Positions 46,942 to 56,249 of a DNA stretch of 64,000 nucleotides are shown piece by piece (the stretch's first letter is position 1; every line of letters starts with the position of its first letter). The DNA comes from Oxalobacteraceae bacterium (GTDB lineage: Bacteria > Pseudomonadota > Gammaproteobacteria > Burkholderiales > Burkholderiaceae_D), in the NCBI GenBank assembly GCA_013284265.1, contig JABTBR010000009.1:81115-145114 (forward strand), read 5' to 3'. Under the pieces are notes generated by a model that was not told where the DNA came from, did not search any database, and was given only the letters and a program-made list of their open reading frames with translations. A program made the translations under genes and the position numbers.

Positions 46942-47940
46942 TTATTTCGGCTGGTAAATCTGATCGAACACGCCGCCATCGGCGAAGTGGGTCTTCTGGG
47001 CACGGGTCCAGTCGCCGGCGACATCGCCCAGGGTGAACAGCTTGATTTTCGGGAACTGGGCCGCGTATTTCTTCGCTTCCTTCTCGACCGCCGGACGGTA
47101 GTAGTTCTTGGCGATGATTTCCTGGGCTTCGTCGGTGTACAGGAAGTTCAGGTAAGCCTCGGCCACCTTGCGGGTGCCGCGTTTGTCGGCCACCTTGTCG
47201 ACCACCGAGACTGGCGGCTCGGCCAGGATGCTGACGGACGGGGCGATGATGTCGACCTTGTCCGGTCCCAACTCCTTGATCGCCAGCAGGGCTTCGTTTT
47301 CCCAGGCGATCAGCACATCGCCGATGCCGCGTTCGACGAAGGTGGTGGTGGCGCCGCGCGCGCCGGAGTCGAGCACCGGCACGTTCTTGTACAGGGCTTT
47401 GAGGAAGTCGCGCGCCTTGGCGTCGCTGCCGCCCGGCTGGCGCAGTGCGTAGCCATAGGCCGCCAGGTGGTTCCAGCGGGCGCCGCCGGAGGTTTTTGGA
47501 TTCGGGGTGATGACGGCCACGCCTGGCTTGACCAGGTCGTTCCAGTCCTTGATGCCTTTCGGATTGCCCTTGCGTACCAGGAACACGATGGTCGAGGTAT
47601 AAGGCGAGGCATTGTGCTGCAAGCGTTTCTGCCAATCCTTGTGCAGCAGGCCGCGTTCGGCGATGGCGTCGATGTCATAGGCCAGCGCCAGCGTCACCAC
47701 GTCGGCGTCCAGGCCGTCGATGACGGCGCGGCCCTGTTTGCCGGAGCCGCCATGCGACTGCTTGATCTTGACCGTGTCGCCAGTCTTGGCCAGCCAGTTC
47801 TTGGCGAAGGCCGCATTGACGTCCTGGTACAGTTCCCGGGTCGGGTCGTAGGACACGTTTAACAGGGACACTTCCGCTGCGAAGGCAGGCAGGACAGCAG
47901 TGACAGCGAGTGCGGCGGCGATAATTTTCTTGGACAGCAT
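46942..47940 (-). CDS. sbp: Sulfate-binding periplasmic protein
   Basis: 332 residues with a signal peptide (about 1-21, ends PAFAAEV). Family blocks: [22 protein letters not shown] pattern ([12 protein letters not shown]), [25 protein letters not shown] (SHGGSGKQ), [14 protein letters not shown] and [19 protein letters not shown]. It captures sulfate or thiosulfate for CysTWA. It is the first gene of the nine-gene cluster, with the 15-bp motif upstream. Confidence 0.96.
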   Translation of the reverse strand: MLSKKIIAAALAVTAVLPAFAAEVSLLNVSYDPTRELYQDVNAAFAKNWLAKTGDTVKIKQSHGGSGKQGRAVIDGLDADVVTLALAYDIDAIAERGLLHKDWQKRLQHNASPYTSTIVFLVRKGNPKGIKDWNDLVKPGVAVITPNPKTSGGARWNHLAAYGYALRQPGGSDAKARDFLKALYKNVPVLDSGARGATTTFVERGIGDVLIAWENEALLAIKELGPDKVDIIAPSVSILAEPPVSVVDKVADKRGTRKVAEAYLNFLYTDEAQEIIAKNYYRPAVEKEAKKYAAQFPKIKLFTLGDVAGDWTRAQKTHFADGGVFDQIYQPK

Positions 47941-48001
47941 CAGGATTCCCCGTGTAGTGAACTTCAGAGACTCCAGATTATCGCGCCGCCTTATAAATGA
48001 G

Positions 48002-48016
48002 AACTAAGCATTTATC
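48002..48016 (-). promoter_or_regulatory. Candidate CysB-type operator upstream of sbp
   Basis: Minus-strand GATAAATGCTTAGTT, 62 bp before sbp, 13 of 15 identical to the sequence before cysT. A TATAAG (47992-47997 region) downstream could be the -10. Confidence 0.45.
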
Positions 48017-48055
48017 AATTCCATATACCAAAAACTCATATAGAGCCGATTGGCT

Positions 48056-48439
48056 TCAGTAGAAGCGGTTGAACAGCACCACGCCCCAGGCGGCGGCGGC
48101 CAGCAGGCAGGCCAGCAGCACGGCGGCGCTGCCGAAGTCCTTGGCGTTTTTCGACAGCGGATGGCGCTCCAGCGACACCCGGTCGACCACCGCCTCGATC
48201 GAGGAGTTGATCAGTTCGACGATCAGTATCAGCACCAGCACGCCGATCAGCATCAGTTTCTCGAAGGCGGAGATGCGTAGTGCCAGCGCAACAACGCTGC
48301 CCACGATGAACAGCATCATTTCCTGGCGGAAGGCGTGCTCATGGCGCCAGGCCGACTTCAGGCCGTCGATCGAGTACAGGCAGGCGGAATAGATCCGCTT
48401 CAGGCCGCTCTTGCTCTTAAATTCGCTGACAGGTTCCAT
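48056..48439 (-). CDS. dgkA: Diacylglycerol kinase (prokaryotic type)
   Basis: 127 residues, three membrane helices. The active-site region ELINSSIEAVVDRVSLERHPLSKNAKDFGSA contains the conserved Glu, Asn and Lys-Asp of DgkA (within the pieces ELINSSIEAVVDRV and SKNAKDFGSA). It phosphorylates diacylglycerol released when membrane glycans take phosphoglycerol from lipids. It is separated from sbp by the sbp promoter region and is divergent from the IclR gene. Confidence 0.95.
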   Translation of the reverse strand: MEPVSEFKSKSGLKRIYSACLYSIDGLKSAWRHEHAFRQEMMLFIVGSVVALALRISAFEKLMLIGVLVLILIVELINSSIEAVVDRVSLERHPLSKNAKDFGSAAVLLACLLAAAAWGVVLFNRFY

Positions 48440-48587
48440 GGGGAAGGCTTTGTTATGGAGGAGGCATGATTATGCCCCCGACGGCAAGCCAGGTCACAAA
48501 ATTCGAGGGTTTGCTCCATACAATTCCTATTCTTTTCACATTATGGTATAAAGTCAGTACGACATACTGCACTGCACCAACCACATC

Positions 48588-49367
48588 ATGAAAATCGAAA
48601 CCGTTCCTGAGCAAAAAACCACGATCCAGGTCATCGAGCGCATGGTCGCGCTGCTCGATGCCTTGGCCAAGTACCCGGACCCTGTCAGTCTGAAGGAGTT
48701 GTCCAAGGTTTCCGGCCTGCACCCTTCGACGGCCCACCGCATCCTCAACGATATGGTGCTGACCCGCTTTGTCGACCGTATCGAACCGGGCACCTACCGC
48801 CTCGGCATGCGCCTGCTGGAACTGGGCAATGTGGTCAAGAGCCGCCTGTCGGTGCGCGAAGCTGCGCTGGACTTCATGCGCTCGCTGCACAAGAAGACCC
48901 AGCAGACCATCAATCTGTCGGTGCGCCAGGGCGACGAGATCGTCTATATCGACCGCGCCTTCTCGGAGCGTTCCGGCATGCAGGTGGTGCGCGCCATCGG
49001 CGGCCGCGGCCCGCTGCACCTGACCTCCACCGGCAAGCTGTTCCTGTCGGTCGACGAGCCGAAGGCGATCCGCGCCTATGCCACCCGCACCGGGCTGGCT
49101 GGCCACAACAAGAATTCGATCACGGATCTGGTCAAGCTCGAGCGCGAGCTGAGCCTGGTACGGGCGCGCGGCTATGCGCGCGACAATGAGGAGTTGGAAC
49201 TGGGTGTGCGCTGTATGGCGGCCGGCATCCACGACGATTCCGGCAAATTGATCGCCGGCCTGTCGATCTCGGCGCCGGCGGACCGGCTGCAGGATGAATG
49301 GCTGGAAGACCTGGTCAGCACCGCTGGCCAGATTTCCGCCACCCTCGGTTACATCCCGGTCGAATAA
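48588..49367 (+). CDS. IclR-family transcriptional regulator
   Basis: 259 residues. Winged helix about 10-70 (TTIQVIERMVALLDALAKYPDPVSLKELS, quoted as VIERMVALLDALAK), effector domain about 85-255 with GDEIVYIDRAFSERSG and LTSTGKLFLS. Regulates catabolic genes in most species, but no catabolic operon is adjacent. The 3' end overlaps the convergent pbpG by 19 bp. Confidence 0.9.
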   Translation: MKIETVPEQKTTIQVIERMVALLDALAKYPDPVSLKELSKVSGLHPSTAHRILNDMVLTRFVDRIEPGTYRLGMRLLELGNVVKSRLSVREAALDFMRSLHKKTQQTINLSVRQGDEIVYIDRAFSERSGMQVVRAIGGRGPLHLTSTGKLFLSVDEPKAIRAYATRTGLAGHNKNSITDLVKLERELSLVRARGYARDNEELELGVRCMAAGIHDDSGKLIAGLSISAPADRLQDEWLEDLVSTAGQISATLGYIPVE

Positions 49368-50425
49368 ACCGGCGAAGTGCCCGTCAGCGAAGCTGGCTTG
49401 AGCGCTTCCAGCCATTTGCGCATGCGGCCGGCATCGGCCGTACGCGACTGCTTGCCCTTGGAATCGAGGAAGACCATGATCACGGCGCGTCCTTCGATGA
49501 CGGCCTGCATCAGCAGGCAGCGCCCCGCTTCATTGATGAAACCGGTCTTTTGCAGGCCGATGGCCCAGCCCGGATTGGCCACCAGATGGTTGGTGTTACC
49601 GAATTGCATCAGCCGGCCATTGGACTCGACGATGGCTTTCGGATCGGTCGAGAACTGGCGCAGCAGCGGCTGATGGTAGGCCGCCTGGGCCAGCCTGGCC
49701 AGATCGCGCGCGCTGGCCACATTCATCTTGGACAGGCCGCTCGAATCGACATAATGGGTATCGTTCATGCCCAGCGCACGGGCCTTGGCGTTCATCGCGT
49801 CGACGAAGGCATTCAGGCCGCCCGGATAGTTGCGGCCCAGCGCGGAAGCGGCGCGGTTCTCCGAACTCATCAGGGCGATATGCAGCATATTGCCGCGTGT
49901 CAGCTGCGAGCCCACCTTCAGGCGCGAGCTGCTGAACTTGGCGCGGTCGACATCGTCCTCGGTCACGGTCAGCACTTCTTCCATGTCCTGACCCGCTTCG
50001 ACCACCACCAGCCCCGTCATCATCTTGGTGATCGAGGCGATCGGCAGCGCCACATTGCTATTTTTTTCGAACAGCACTTCGGAATTGGCCTGGTCCAGCA
50101 CCAGCGCCACGCTCGATTTGAGTTCCAGCGGGTCTTGCGTCAGGTTCAGGCCGGCCAGATCGCCCATCGTGGGCACGGGCGGGGCGGCCGTGTACATGCG
50201 CTGGTACACCACCTTGCGGTGGCCCCGGTGCATGACGACGCGCTTGATCATGTGTTCGTTCGATTCGGCCGCGGCCAGACGCATGGACTGGCGCTTGGAA
50301 ACCTTGCCTTTTTTGAGCTGCTGCTTGCGTGGGGCGGCACTCTCTCCATCCTGGCTGCCCGCCGCCAGCGCGGGCGCCGACACGAACAACAGTGAGATGA
50401 ATACACTCATGGCCAATTTAATCAT
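49349..50425 (-). CDS. pbpG: D-alanyl-D-alanine endopeptidase (PBP7-type)
   Basis: 358 residues from ATG 50425. Signal peptide about 1-22. S11 peptidase motifs: SITKMM (SxxK), SSENRAASALGRNYPGG (SxN) and KTGF (KTG). A basic 40-residue segment (KQQLKKGKVSKRQS) precedes the catalytic domain. It cleaves DD cross-links in peptidoglycan. The C-terminal domain ends shortly after GKQSRTADAGRMRKWL. Overlaps the convergent IclR gene. Confidence 0.9.
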   Translation of the reverse strand: MIKLAMSVFISLLFVSAPALAAGSQDGESAAPRKQQLKKGKVSKRQSMRLAAAESNEHMIKRVVMHRGHRKVVYQRMYTAAPPVPTMGDLAGLNLTQDPLELKSSVALVLDQANSEVLFEKNSNVALPIASITKMMTGLVVVEAGQDMEEVLTVTEDDVDRAKFSSSRLKVGSQLTRGNMLHIALMSSENRAASALGRNYPGGLNAFVDAMNAKARALGMNDTHYVDSSGLSKMNVASARDLARLAQAAYHQPLLRQFSTDPKAIVESNGRLMQFGNTNHLVANPGWAIGLQKTGFINEAGRCLLMQAVIEGRAVIMVFLDSKGKQSRTADAGRMRKWLEALKPASLTGTSPVYSTGM

Positions 50426-50465
50426 GCGACTTTCCCCGGTTAAGCAACAAAGTACTGATAGTTGC

Positions 50466-50493
50466 AGTGTAGCAAAACGCTGAGCGAGCGCAA
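50466..50493 (-). promoter_or_regulatory. Possible promoter of pbpG
   Basis: Minus-strand TTGCGC (50493-50488), 16-bp spacer, TACACT (50471-50466), about 40 bp before the pbpG start. Confidence 0.4.
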
Positions 50494-50601
50494 GCAAATT
50501 TCACATTGTGCGCATCATTAATTGCGGTGTCGCAATACCCTGCCGACAACGTTAATCTTGGCCCTATCTTGCAGCGCGGCGCCCCGCCCCGCACGCCATA
50601 A

Positions 50602-51333
50602 TTAATCGACAAATTTAACAAATTCAGACACCGGCGCGCGCTCCGTGAGCAGGCTGTTTTCGATCCTGGATGGATCGGCAAAACCCAGCGCCATGCCGCA
50701 CACGACGATTTCATTGTCCGGCAAATCGAGCTCTGCGCCAATGATCTTGTGGTATTGCGTAAACGCCGCCTGCGGACAGGTGTCGAGACCGCGTCCGCGC
50801 GCCGCCACCATGATGTTTTGCAGGAACATGCCGTAGTCCAGCCACGAGCCTTTTTCCATGATACGGTCGATGGTGAAGATCAGCCCTACGGGTGCGTCAA
50901 AGAAGGCGTAATTACGGCCGTGCTGCGCCGCCATGCCGGCCTTGTCTTCGCGTGTCAGGCCCAGCAGAGCATACAGGTCCCAGCCCACCTTGCGGCGCCG
51001 GTCGATGAAGGGCGAGACCCATTGGCGCGGATAGTAGGCGTATTCCTCGGTGTGCTGGGCCGCCACGGCCGGATCGCGGTGCGCCGCCAGAATCGCCGCC
51101 GACAGGCGGCTGCGCCGCTCGCCGGTCAGCACATACACTTTCCAGGGTTGGGTATTGGTGCCCGAGGGTGCGCGCGCGGCCACCGCCAGCAGCGCCTCGA
51201 TATCGGCGCGCGGCACCGCGGTGGGCAAAAAGGCACGGATCGAACGGCGCGAGGTGATGGCCGCGTCGACGGCGGCCTGGCTGGCCGACTGCAGCGGCTG
51301 GACGGGGGAATCGCTCATGGGAGATTGGCTCAT
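50602..51333 (-). CDS. Nitroreductase family FMN oxidoreductase
   Basis: 243 residues. FMN-binding motifs: SRRSIRAF near residue 28, ARAPSGTNTQPWKVYVL, GLDTCPQAAFTQY and VVCGMALGFAD. Members reduce nitroaromatics, quinones or enones with NAD(P)H. The start could also be the ATG at 51318. It is 10 bp after the DMT exporter gene, so they form a pair; the transporter may handle a substrate or product, which is inference. Confidence 0.9.
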   Translation of the reverse strand: MSQSPMSDSPVQPLQSASQAAVDAAITSRRSIRAFLPTAVPRADIEALLAVAARAPSGTNTQPWKVYVLTGERRSRLSAAILAAHRDPAVAAQHTEEYAYYPRQWVSPFIDRRRKVGWDLYALLGLTREDKAGMAAQHGRNYAFFDAPVGLIFTIDRIMEKGSWLDYGMFLQNIMVAARGRGLDTCPQAAFTQYHKIIGAELDLPDNEIVVCGMALGFADPSRIENSLLTERAPVSEFVKFVD

Positions 51334-51343
51334 TTGTACTTAT

Positions 51344-52249
51344 TTAATTGGATTTTCTAACAACAAACATCACACCTATAACGGCCAGCAACATGCCCGC
51401 CACACCCATCAGATTAAACGCTTCGCCGAACATCAGCCAGGCCATCACGGCCGTGGTGGGCGGCGTCAGGTAAAGCAGGCTGGTCACCTGGGTCGCATTG
51501 CTGCGACGTATCAGTACAAACAGCAGGAAGATCGCCCCGATCGACAGCACCAGCACCGACCACAGCAGCGCGCCGACGAAGCGCGGCGTCCATGCCACGG
51601 CGGCAAACGCCGGGGTCCAATCCTCGAACCAGATCGCCGCCGGCATCAGCACCAGCAGCGAGGCGGTGAACTGGATCGCGGTGCCGGTGCGCAGGTCGAA
51701 ATGCGGACAGTAGCGTTTTTGATACAGGGTGCCGGCCGTGATCGACAGCAGCGCCATCACGCTCAAGGCAATACTGCCGGGGGACAGGCCAACCAGATGC
51801 ACCTTGGCGGCCACCACCAGCGCCACCCCGCCCAGGCCGAACAGCAGGCCCAGCCATTGCACGGGACGCACCCGTTCGCCCAGCAGCGGCGCCGCGAAAG
51901 CCGTCAGGATGGGCTGCATGCCCACGATCAGCGCCGACAGGCCGGCCGGCATGCCCAGTTTGATCGCCGCCCACACCCCGCTCAGGTAGCCGGCCTGCAA
52001 CAGCACCCCGGCGATCGCGATATGGCGGGTCTGGCGTCCCGACGGCCACGGCGCCTTCAGCAACAGCACCAGCGGCACCAGGATCAGCAGCACGCCGATA
52101 AAGCGCAACAGCAAAAAGGTCAGCGGCGGCGCATACGGCAGGCCGAATTTGGCGACGATGAAACCGGTACTCCACAGCAGCACAAAAAACACTGGCAAAG
52201 GGGACAAAAAAGACATTGCCGGCCTGGCGGCGGCGCTCGATGTGGGCAT
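51344..52249 (-). CDS. EamA/DMT-family transporter
   Basis: 301 residues from ATG 52249; ATG 52216 (MSFLSPLPVFFVLLW) is equally plausible, as neither has a good ribosome site. Ten hydrophobic helices in two EamA repeats: VLLWSTGFIVAKFGLPYAP at the start and ASLLYLTPPTTAVMAWLMFGE-like TSLLYLTPPTTAVMAW in the second half. Substrate unknown. Likely co-transcribed with the nitroreductase. Confidence 0.87.
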   Translation of the reverse strand: MPTSSAAARPAMSFLSPLPVFFVLLWSTGFIVAKFGLPYAPPLTFLLLRFIGVLLILVPLVLLLKAPWPSGRQTRHIAIAGVLLQAGYLSGVWAAIKLGMPAGLSALIVGMQPILTAFAAPLLGERVRPVQWLGLLFGLGGVALVVAAKVHLVGLSPGSIALSVMALLSITAGTLYQKRYCPHFDLRTGTAIQFTASLLVLMPAAIWFEDWTPAFAAVAWTPRFVGALLWSVLVLSIGAIFLLFVLIRRSNATQVTSLLYLTPPTTAVMAWLMFGEAFNLMGVAGMLLAVIGVMFVVRKSN

Positions 52250-52452
52250 GGGAGAGATACCAAAAGTAATAAAAGGCTTGCCACGTTGCGTTTTGTGCAC
52301 AGCATCAAGCGGTACTTGCAAGTTTAGCACGGTCGTGCCTGCAAGGTCGCACCAGGCCTGACTCTCAGCGAAGTCTCAGCATTGGCGGGCGCTACGGCGG
52401 AATTGATTTTTCTGAATAGAAATCCTTCCAATAAGCGACTTTATGTTCTTTG

Positions 52453-52462
52453 GTGCAACGCA
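52453..52462. promoter_or_regulatory. Upstream half of a 10-bp inverted repeat flanking the phaP promoter
   Basis: GTGCAACGCA, 11 bp before the -35 hexamer; its perfect inverse complement lies at 52510-52519. Confidence 0.5.
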
Positions 52463-52472
52463 CAAAAATCGC

Positions 52473-52500
52473 TTGACTTAATTTTGGAACACCGTAGAAT
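52473..52500 (+). promoter_or_regulatory. Sigma-70 promoter of phaP
   Basis: TTGACT (52473-52478), 16-bp spacer, TAGAAT (52495-52500): each hexamer matches consensus at five of six positions. The expected start is near 52507. Confidence 0.7.
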
Positions 52501-52509
52501 CGGGTTTGT

Positions 52510-52519
52510 TGCGTTGCAC
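52510..52519. promoter_or_regulatory. Downstream half of the inverted repeat flanking the phaP promoter
   Basis: TGCGTTGCAC, inverse complement of 52453-52462, at about the transcription start. Sites at the start point and upstream of the -35 are the arrangement reported for PhaR control of phasin genes. Confidence 0.5.
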
Positions 52520-52615
52520 AATTAGTTGTTCGGTCTGAAACATGGATTCATCTGCTTCGTACCACCGGTAGCTACTAGCAGCATTCATCGAACTATTTAT
52601 TTCCTGGAGAGTTAT

Positions 52616-53176
52616 ATGTTTTCTATCCCTGAGCAATTTTCCAATGCGACCAAGGCCAATTTTGAAGCCCAGTTCGCTATTTTCTCGACCCTGACCAACA
52701 AAGCTTTCGAAGGCGTGGAAAAACTGGTTGACCTGAACCTGACCGCTGCCAAGGCATCGCTGGAAGAGTCGTCGGCCACCACCAAGCAATTGCTGTCGGC
52801 CAAAGATCCACAAGAATTCTTCTCGCTGGCCGGTGCCCAGGCTCAGCCAAACGCTGAAAAAGCCATCGCTTACGGCCGTCACCTGGCGTCGATCGCTTCC
52901 GGTACCCAGGCTGAGTTCAGCAAAGCCGCTGAAACCCAGATCGCTGAAACCAACCGCAAAGTCATTTCGCTGGTTGAAGAAGTGAGCAAAAACGCACCTG
53001 CCGGTTCGGAAAACGCTGTCGCCCTGCTGAAGTCGGCAATCGGCAACGCCAACGCTGGCTACGAGCAGTTCACCAAGACCGCCAAGCAAGCTGTTGAGTC
53101 GATCGAAACCAACCTGGCCACCGCGGTGAACCAGTTCTCGCAAGCTGCCGCCAAGGCCGCTCCTGCGAAGAAGTAA
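52616..53176 (+). CDS. phaP: Phasin (PHB granule-associated protein)
   Basis: 186 residues from ATG 52616, GGAGA 8 bases upstream. All-helical, no signal or membrane helix. PhaP-family pattern: [68 protein letters not shown] and a Lys/Ala-rich tail ([10 protein letters not shown]), all split here at natural breaks. It coats polyhydroxyalkanoate granules. The coding sequence uses more A/T at third positions than neighbours, suggesting high expression. The synthase genes are not in this window. Confidence 0.94.
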   Translation: MFSIPEQFSNATKANFEAQFAIFSTLTNKAFEGVEKLVDLNLTAAKASLEESSATTKQLLSAKDPQEFFSLAGAQAQPNAEKAIAYGRHLASIASGTQAEFSKAAETQIAETNRKVISLVEEVSKNAPAGSENAVALLKSAIGNANAGYEQFTKTAKQAVESIETNLATAVNQFSQAAAKAAPAKK

Positions 53177-53216
53177 TAAGGGAAGTTCGCGGCACCTGAC
53201 GGTGCCGCCCTCCTTG

Positions 53217-53246
53217 AAAGCCCCGGCCACATCCGGGGCTTTTTTT
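53217..53246 (+). terminator. Intrinsic terminator of phaP
   Basis: AAAGCCCCGG-CCACAT-CCGGGGCTTTTTTT: 10-bp stem, 6-base loop, T-run. A smaller GGCACC-TGAC-GGTGCC hairpin lies just before it (53191-53206). Confidence 0.92.
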
Positions 53247-53288
53247 CGTCCATGGCAAGCGCCGGAGTAAAAGAGCCACGGCTGACTT

Positions 53289-53379
53289 AAGCCAAGCCAA
53301 GGAAGCCGGGGGCTTGATGAAAACCCGCGGCAAAGAGCCGGGGCGATTAAAAACCACGCCAAGGAGCCGGGGGCTTCAT
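53289..53379. repeat. Tandem half-copies of the palindromic repeat
   Basis: Three consecutive units of about 30 bp, each resembling the left arm plus linker: the units at 53289-53319, 53320-53349 and 53350-53379 all contain a (C)CACGGCAAAGAGCCGGGG-like core, e.g. CGCGGCAAAGAGCCGGGG. They run straight into full copy 6. Two of them end in GGGGGCTT.ATgA/T. Confidence 0.75.
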
Positions 53380-53446
53380 TAAAACCCACGGCAAAGAGCC
53401 GGGGTCTGACCCGCCGGGTCAGACCCCAGGGTTACGCCGTGGGTTC
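53380..53446. repeat. Palindromic intergenic repeat, copy 6 (full, reverse orientation)
   Basis: Outer arms AAAACCCACGGC / GCCGTGGGTTCA and perfect inner arms GGGGTCTGACCC / GGGTCAGACCCC. It is the reverse complement of copy 1 almost base for base. Between the convergent phaP and livF. Confidence 0.92.
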
Positions 53447-53451
53447 AAAAA

Positions 53452-53483
53452 AATAGCCGGGCCCGCAAAGCGGCCCGGCTATT
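53452..53483 (-). terminator. Intrinsic terminator of the liv operon
   Basis: Minus strand AATAGCCGGGCC-GCTTTGCG-GGCCCGGCTATT followed by TTTTT: 12-bp stem, 16 bp past the livF stop. Confidence 0.9.
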
Positions 53484-53499
53484 GACATCCAATCCGACC

Positions 53500-54221
<722 letters not shown>

Positions 54222-54222
<1 letters not shown>

Positions 54223-54992
54223 TAATGCGATCCTCCCAGATAGGCGTCGATGACGGCCTGGTTACTCTGAATTTCCGCCGGCAGGCCTTCGGCAATCGGC
54301 TTGCCGTATTCCAGCACCGTCAGGCGGTCGCACAGGCCCATCATCAGCTTGACGTCGTGCTCGATCAACAGCACGGTCTTGCCTTCGTTCTTGATCTTGA
54401 CCAGCAATTCACGCAGCGCCAGCTTCTCGGTGGCGTTCATGCCGGCCGCCGGCTCGTCGAGCGCCAGCAGTTGCGGATCGGTGGCCAGCGCGCGAGCGAT
54501 TTCCAGGCGGCGCTGATCGCCATACGACAGGAATTTGGAGGTGCGGCTGGCGAACTGGCCAATGCCGACGAAGTCCAGCAGCTCCTGGGCGCGGCGGCGG
54601 ATCGCCGCCTCTTCCTCGCGCGCCGCCTTGTGGCGGAAGATCGCGCCGAACACGCCCTGGTGCGAGCGCACATGGCGCCCCACCATGACGTTTTCCAGCG
54701 CCGTCATCTCGCCGAACAGGCGGATATTCTGGAAGGTACGGGCGATGCCGGCCTTGGCCACCTCATGCGGCGCGGACGGCGAATACGGCTTGCCGGCCAG
54801 CTCGAAGGTGCCGGTATCGGGCTGGTACAGGCCGGTGATCACATTGAAGAAAGTAGTCTTGCCGGCGCCGTTGGGACCGATCAGGCCATAGATCTGGCCC
54901 TTCATGATCTTGATGCCGACATCGGTCAGCGCCTGCAGGCCGCCGAAGCGCTTGTTGACGCCGGCGATATGGAGTATCACATCCTGATTCAT
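54222..54992 (-). CDS. livG: Branched-chain amino acid ABC transporter ATPase LivG
   Basis: 256 residues from ATG 54992, GAGGAA 8 bases upstream. Walker A GPNGAGKTT, LivG-specific GIARTFQNIRLFGEMTALENVMVG (GIARTFQNIRLF), signature LSYGDQRRLEIARAL, DEPAAGMN and a C-terminal IDAYLG. Partner of LivF. Confidence 0.95.
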
Positions 54993-55003
54993 CGTTACGT
55001 TCC

Positions 55004-56221
55004 TCATGCTGCCATCTGGCCGGAGGCCGGCTCAGGTTTGTCGGTGTCGCTGTCGGGACGGTCTTCATGCTTGGGCGCGGGCCACAGGCCGGCCGGGCGG
55101 TTCAGCATGATCAGCACCATGGCCAGACCGTACAGCAGTTGGCGCAGCACTTCCGCTTCGATCAGCACATGGCCGAACAGTTTCTGTTGCAGCGGTTCGA
55201 CCACATGGCGCAGCACTTCCGGCAGGGCCGCCAGCAGCGCGCCGCCCATGATCACGCCGGGAATGTGGCCGATGCCGCCCAGCACCACCATCGCCAGCAC
55301 CGCGATCGACTCGGTCAGCGAGAACGATTCCGGCGACACGAAGCCCTGGAAGGACGCGAACATCGCCCCGGCCACGCCGCCGAAGGAGGCGCCCATGGTG
55401 AAGGCCAGCAGCTTGACGTTGCGGGTATTGATGCCCATCGCCTTGGCGGCGATCTCATCTTCGCGGATCGCCACCCAGGCACGGCCCAGGCGCGAGTGCT
55501 GCAGGCGCGAGGTGACGAACACGATGGCGATACACAGGAACAGGAACAGGAAGTAATAGGCGTTCACCGACGGCATCGAGAAGCCGCCCACGATCACATT
55601 CGCGCGCGAACCGGCCTCGCCGGCCAGATTGACGCCGAACACCTTGATCGGATCGATCAGGTTGATCCCCTGCGGGCCATTGGTAAAGTTGATCGGCTCG
55701 TTCAGATTATTCATGAAGATACGGATGATCTCACCGAAGCCCAGCGTCACGATGGCCAGGTAGTCGCCGCGCAGCTTCAGGGTAGGTGCACCCAGCAGCG
55801 CGCCGAACAGGCCGGCCAGCGCGGCCGCCATCGGCACGATCAGCCACACCGACAGGTGGATGCCGTTAGTGCGGATATCCTCGCCCAGCACGGCCACCAG
55901 CGTGTCGCCCAATGCCGGATACTGGTTGATGATCGATTCCACCAGCGTGGCGAACTGGGGCGAAGCGAGCAGCCCCGTCATGTAGGCGCCCACCGCATAG
56001 AAGGCGATATAACCCAGGTCGAGCAGGCCGGCGAAGCCGACCACGATGTTCAAGCCCAGCGCCAGCATGATGTACAGCAGCGCCATGTCGATGATGCGCA
56101 CCCAGGAGTTGCCGAACTGGGAAGCGATGAACGGGAAGATGAGCAGGCCGATCAGCACGACCGCCATGCTGCTGTAGGCCTTGCGCGGATTGCGGTCTAC
56201 GTCGAAATTCAAGAGAGCCAT
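55004..56221 (-). CDS. livM: Branched-chain amino acid ABC transporter permease LivM
   Basis: 405 residues, longer than usual because of an insert (about 85-115, with the segment SIINQYPALGDTLVAVLGEDI) and a C-terminal charged tail. About nine membrane helices. The coupling region REDEIAAKAMGINTRNVKLLAF (REDEIAAKAMGINT) is the LivM type. AAAGGA precedes the ATG. Confidence 0.93.
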   Translation of the reverse strand: MALLNFDVDRNPRKAYSSMAVVLIGLLIFPFIASQFGNSWVRIIDMALLYIMLALGLNIVVGFAGLLDLGYIAFYAVGAYMTGLLASPQFATLVESIINQYPALGDTLVAVLGEDIRTNGIHLSVWLIVPMAAALAGLFGALLGAPTLKLRGDYLAIVTLGFGEIIRIFMNNLNEPINFTNGPQGINLIDPIKVFGVNLAGEAGSRANVIVGGFSMPSVNAYYFLFLFLCIAIVFVTSRLQHSRLGRAWVAIREDEIAAKAMGINTRNVKLLAFTMGASFGGVAGAMFASFQGFVSPESFSLTESIAVLAMVVLGGIGHIPGVIMGGALLAALPEVLRHVVEPLQQKLFGHVLIEAEVLRQLLYGLAMVLIMLNRPAGLWPAPKHEDRPDSDTDKPEPASGQMAA

Positions 56222-56249
56222 GATGTGTCCTTTATCTGTTGCGGCCGGC

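Larger units (their letters stand above)
52250..52615. other. 366-bp regulatory region upstream of phaP
   Basis: Gene-free. Contains the phaP promoter, two half-operators and an AT-rich block; the left part must also carry the start signals of the minus-strand exporter gene. Confidence 0.6.

Noticed and set aside
53289..53446. CRISPR-like array
   Set aside because: Units of about 30 bp are adjacent without unique spacers and match the dispersed palindromic repeat; no cas genes are present.
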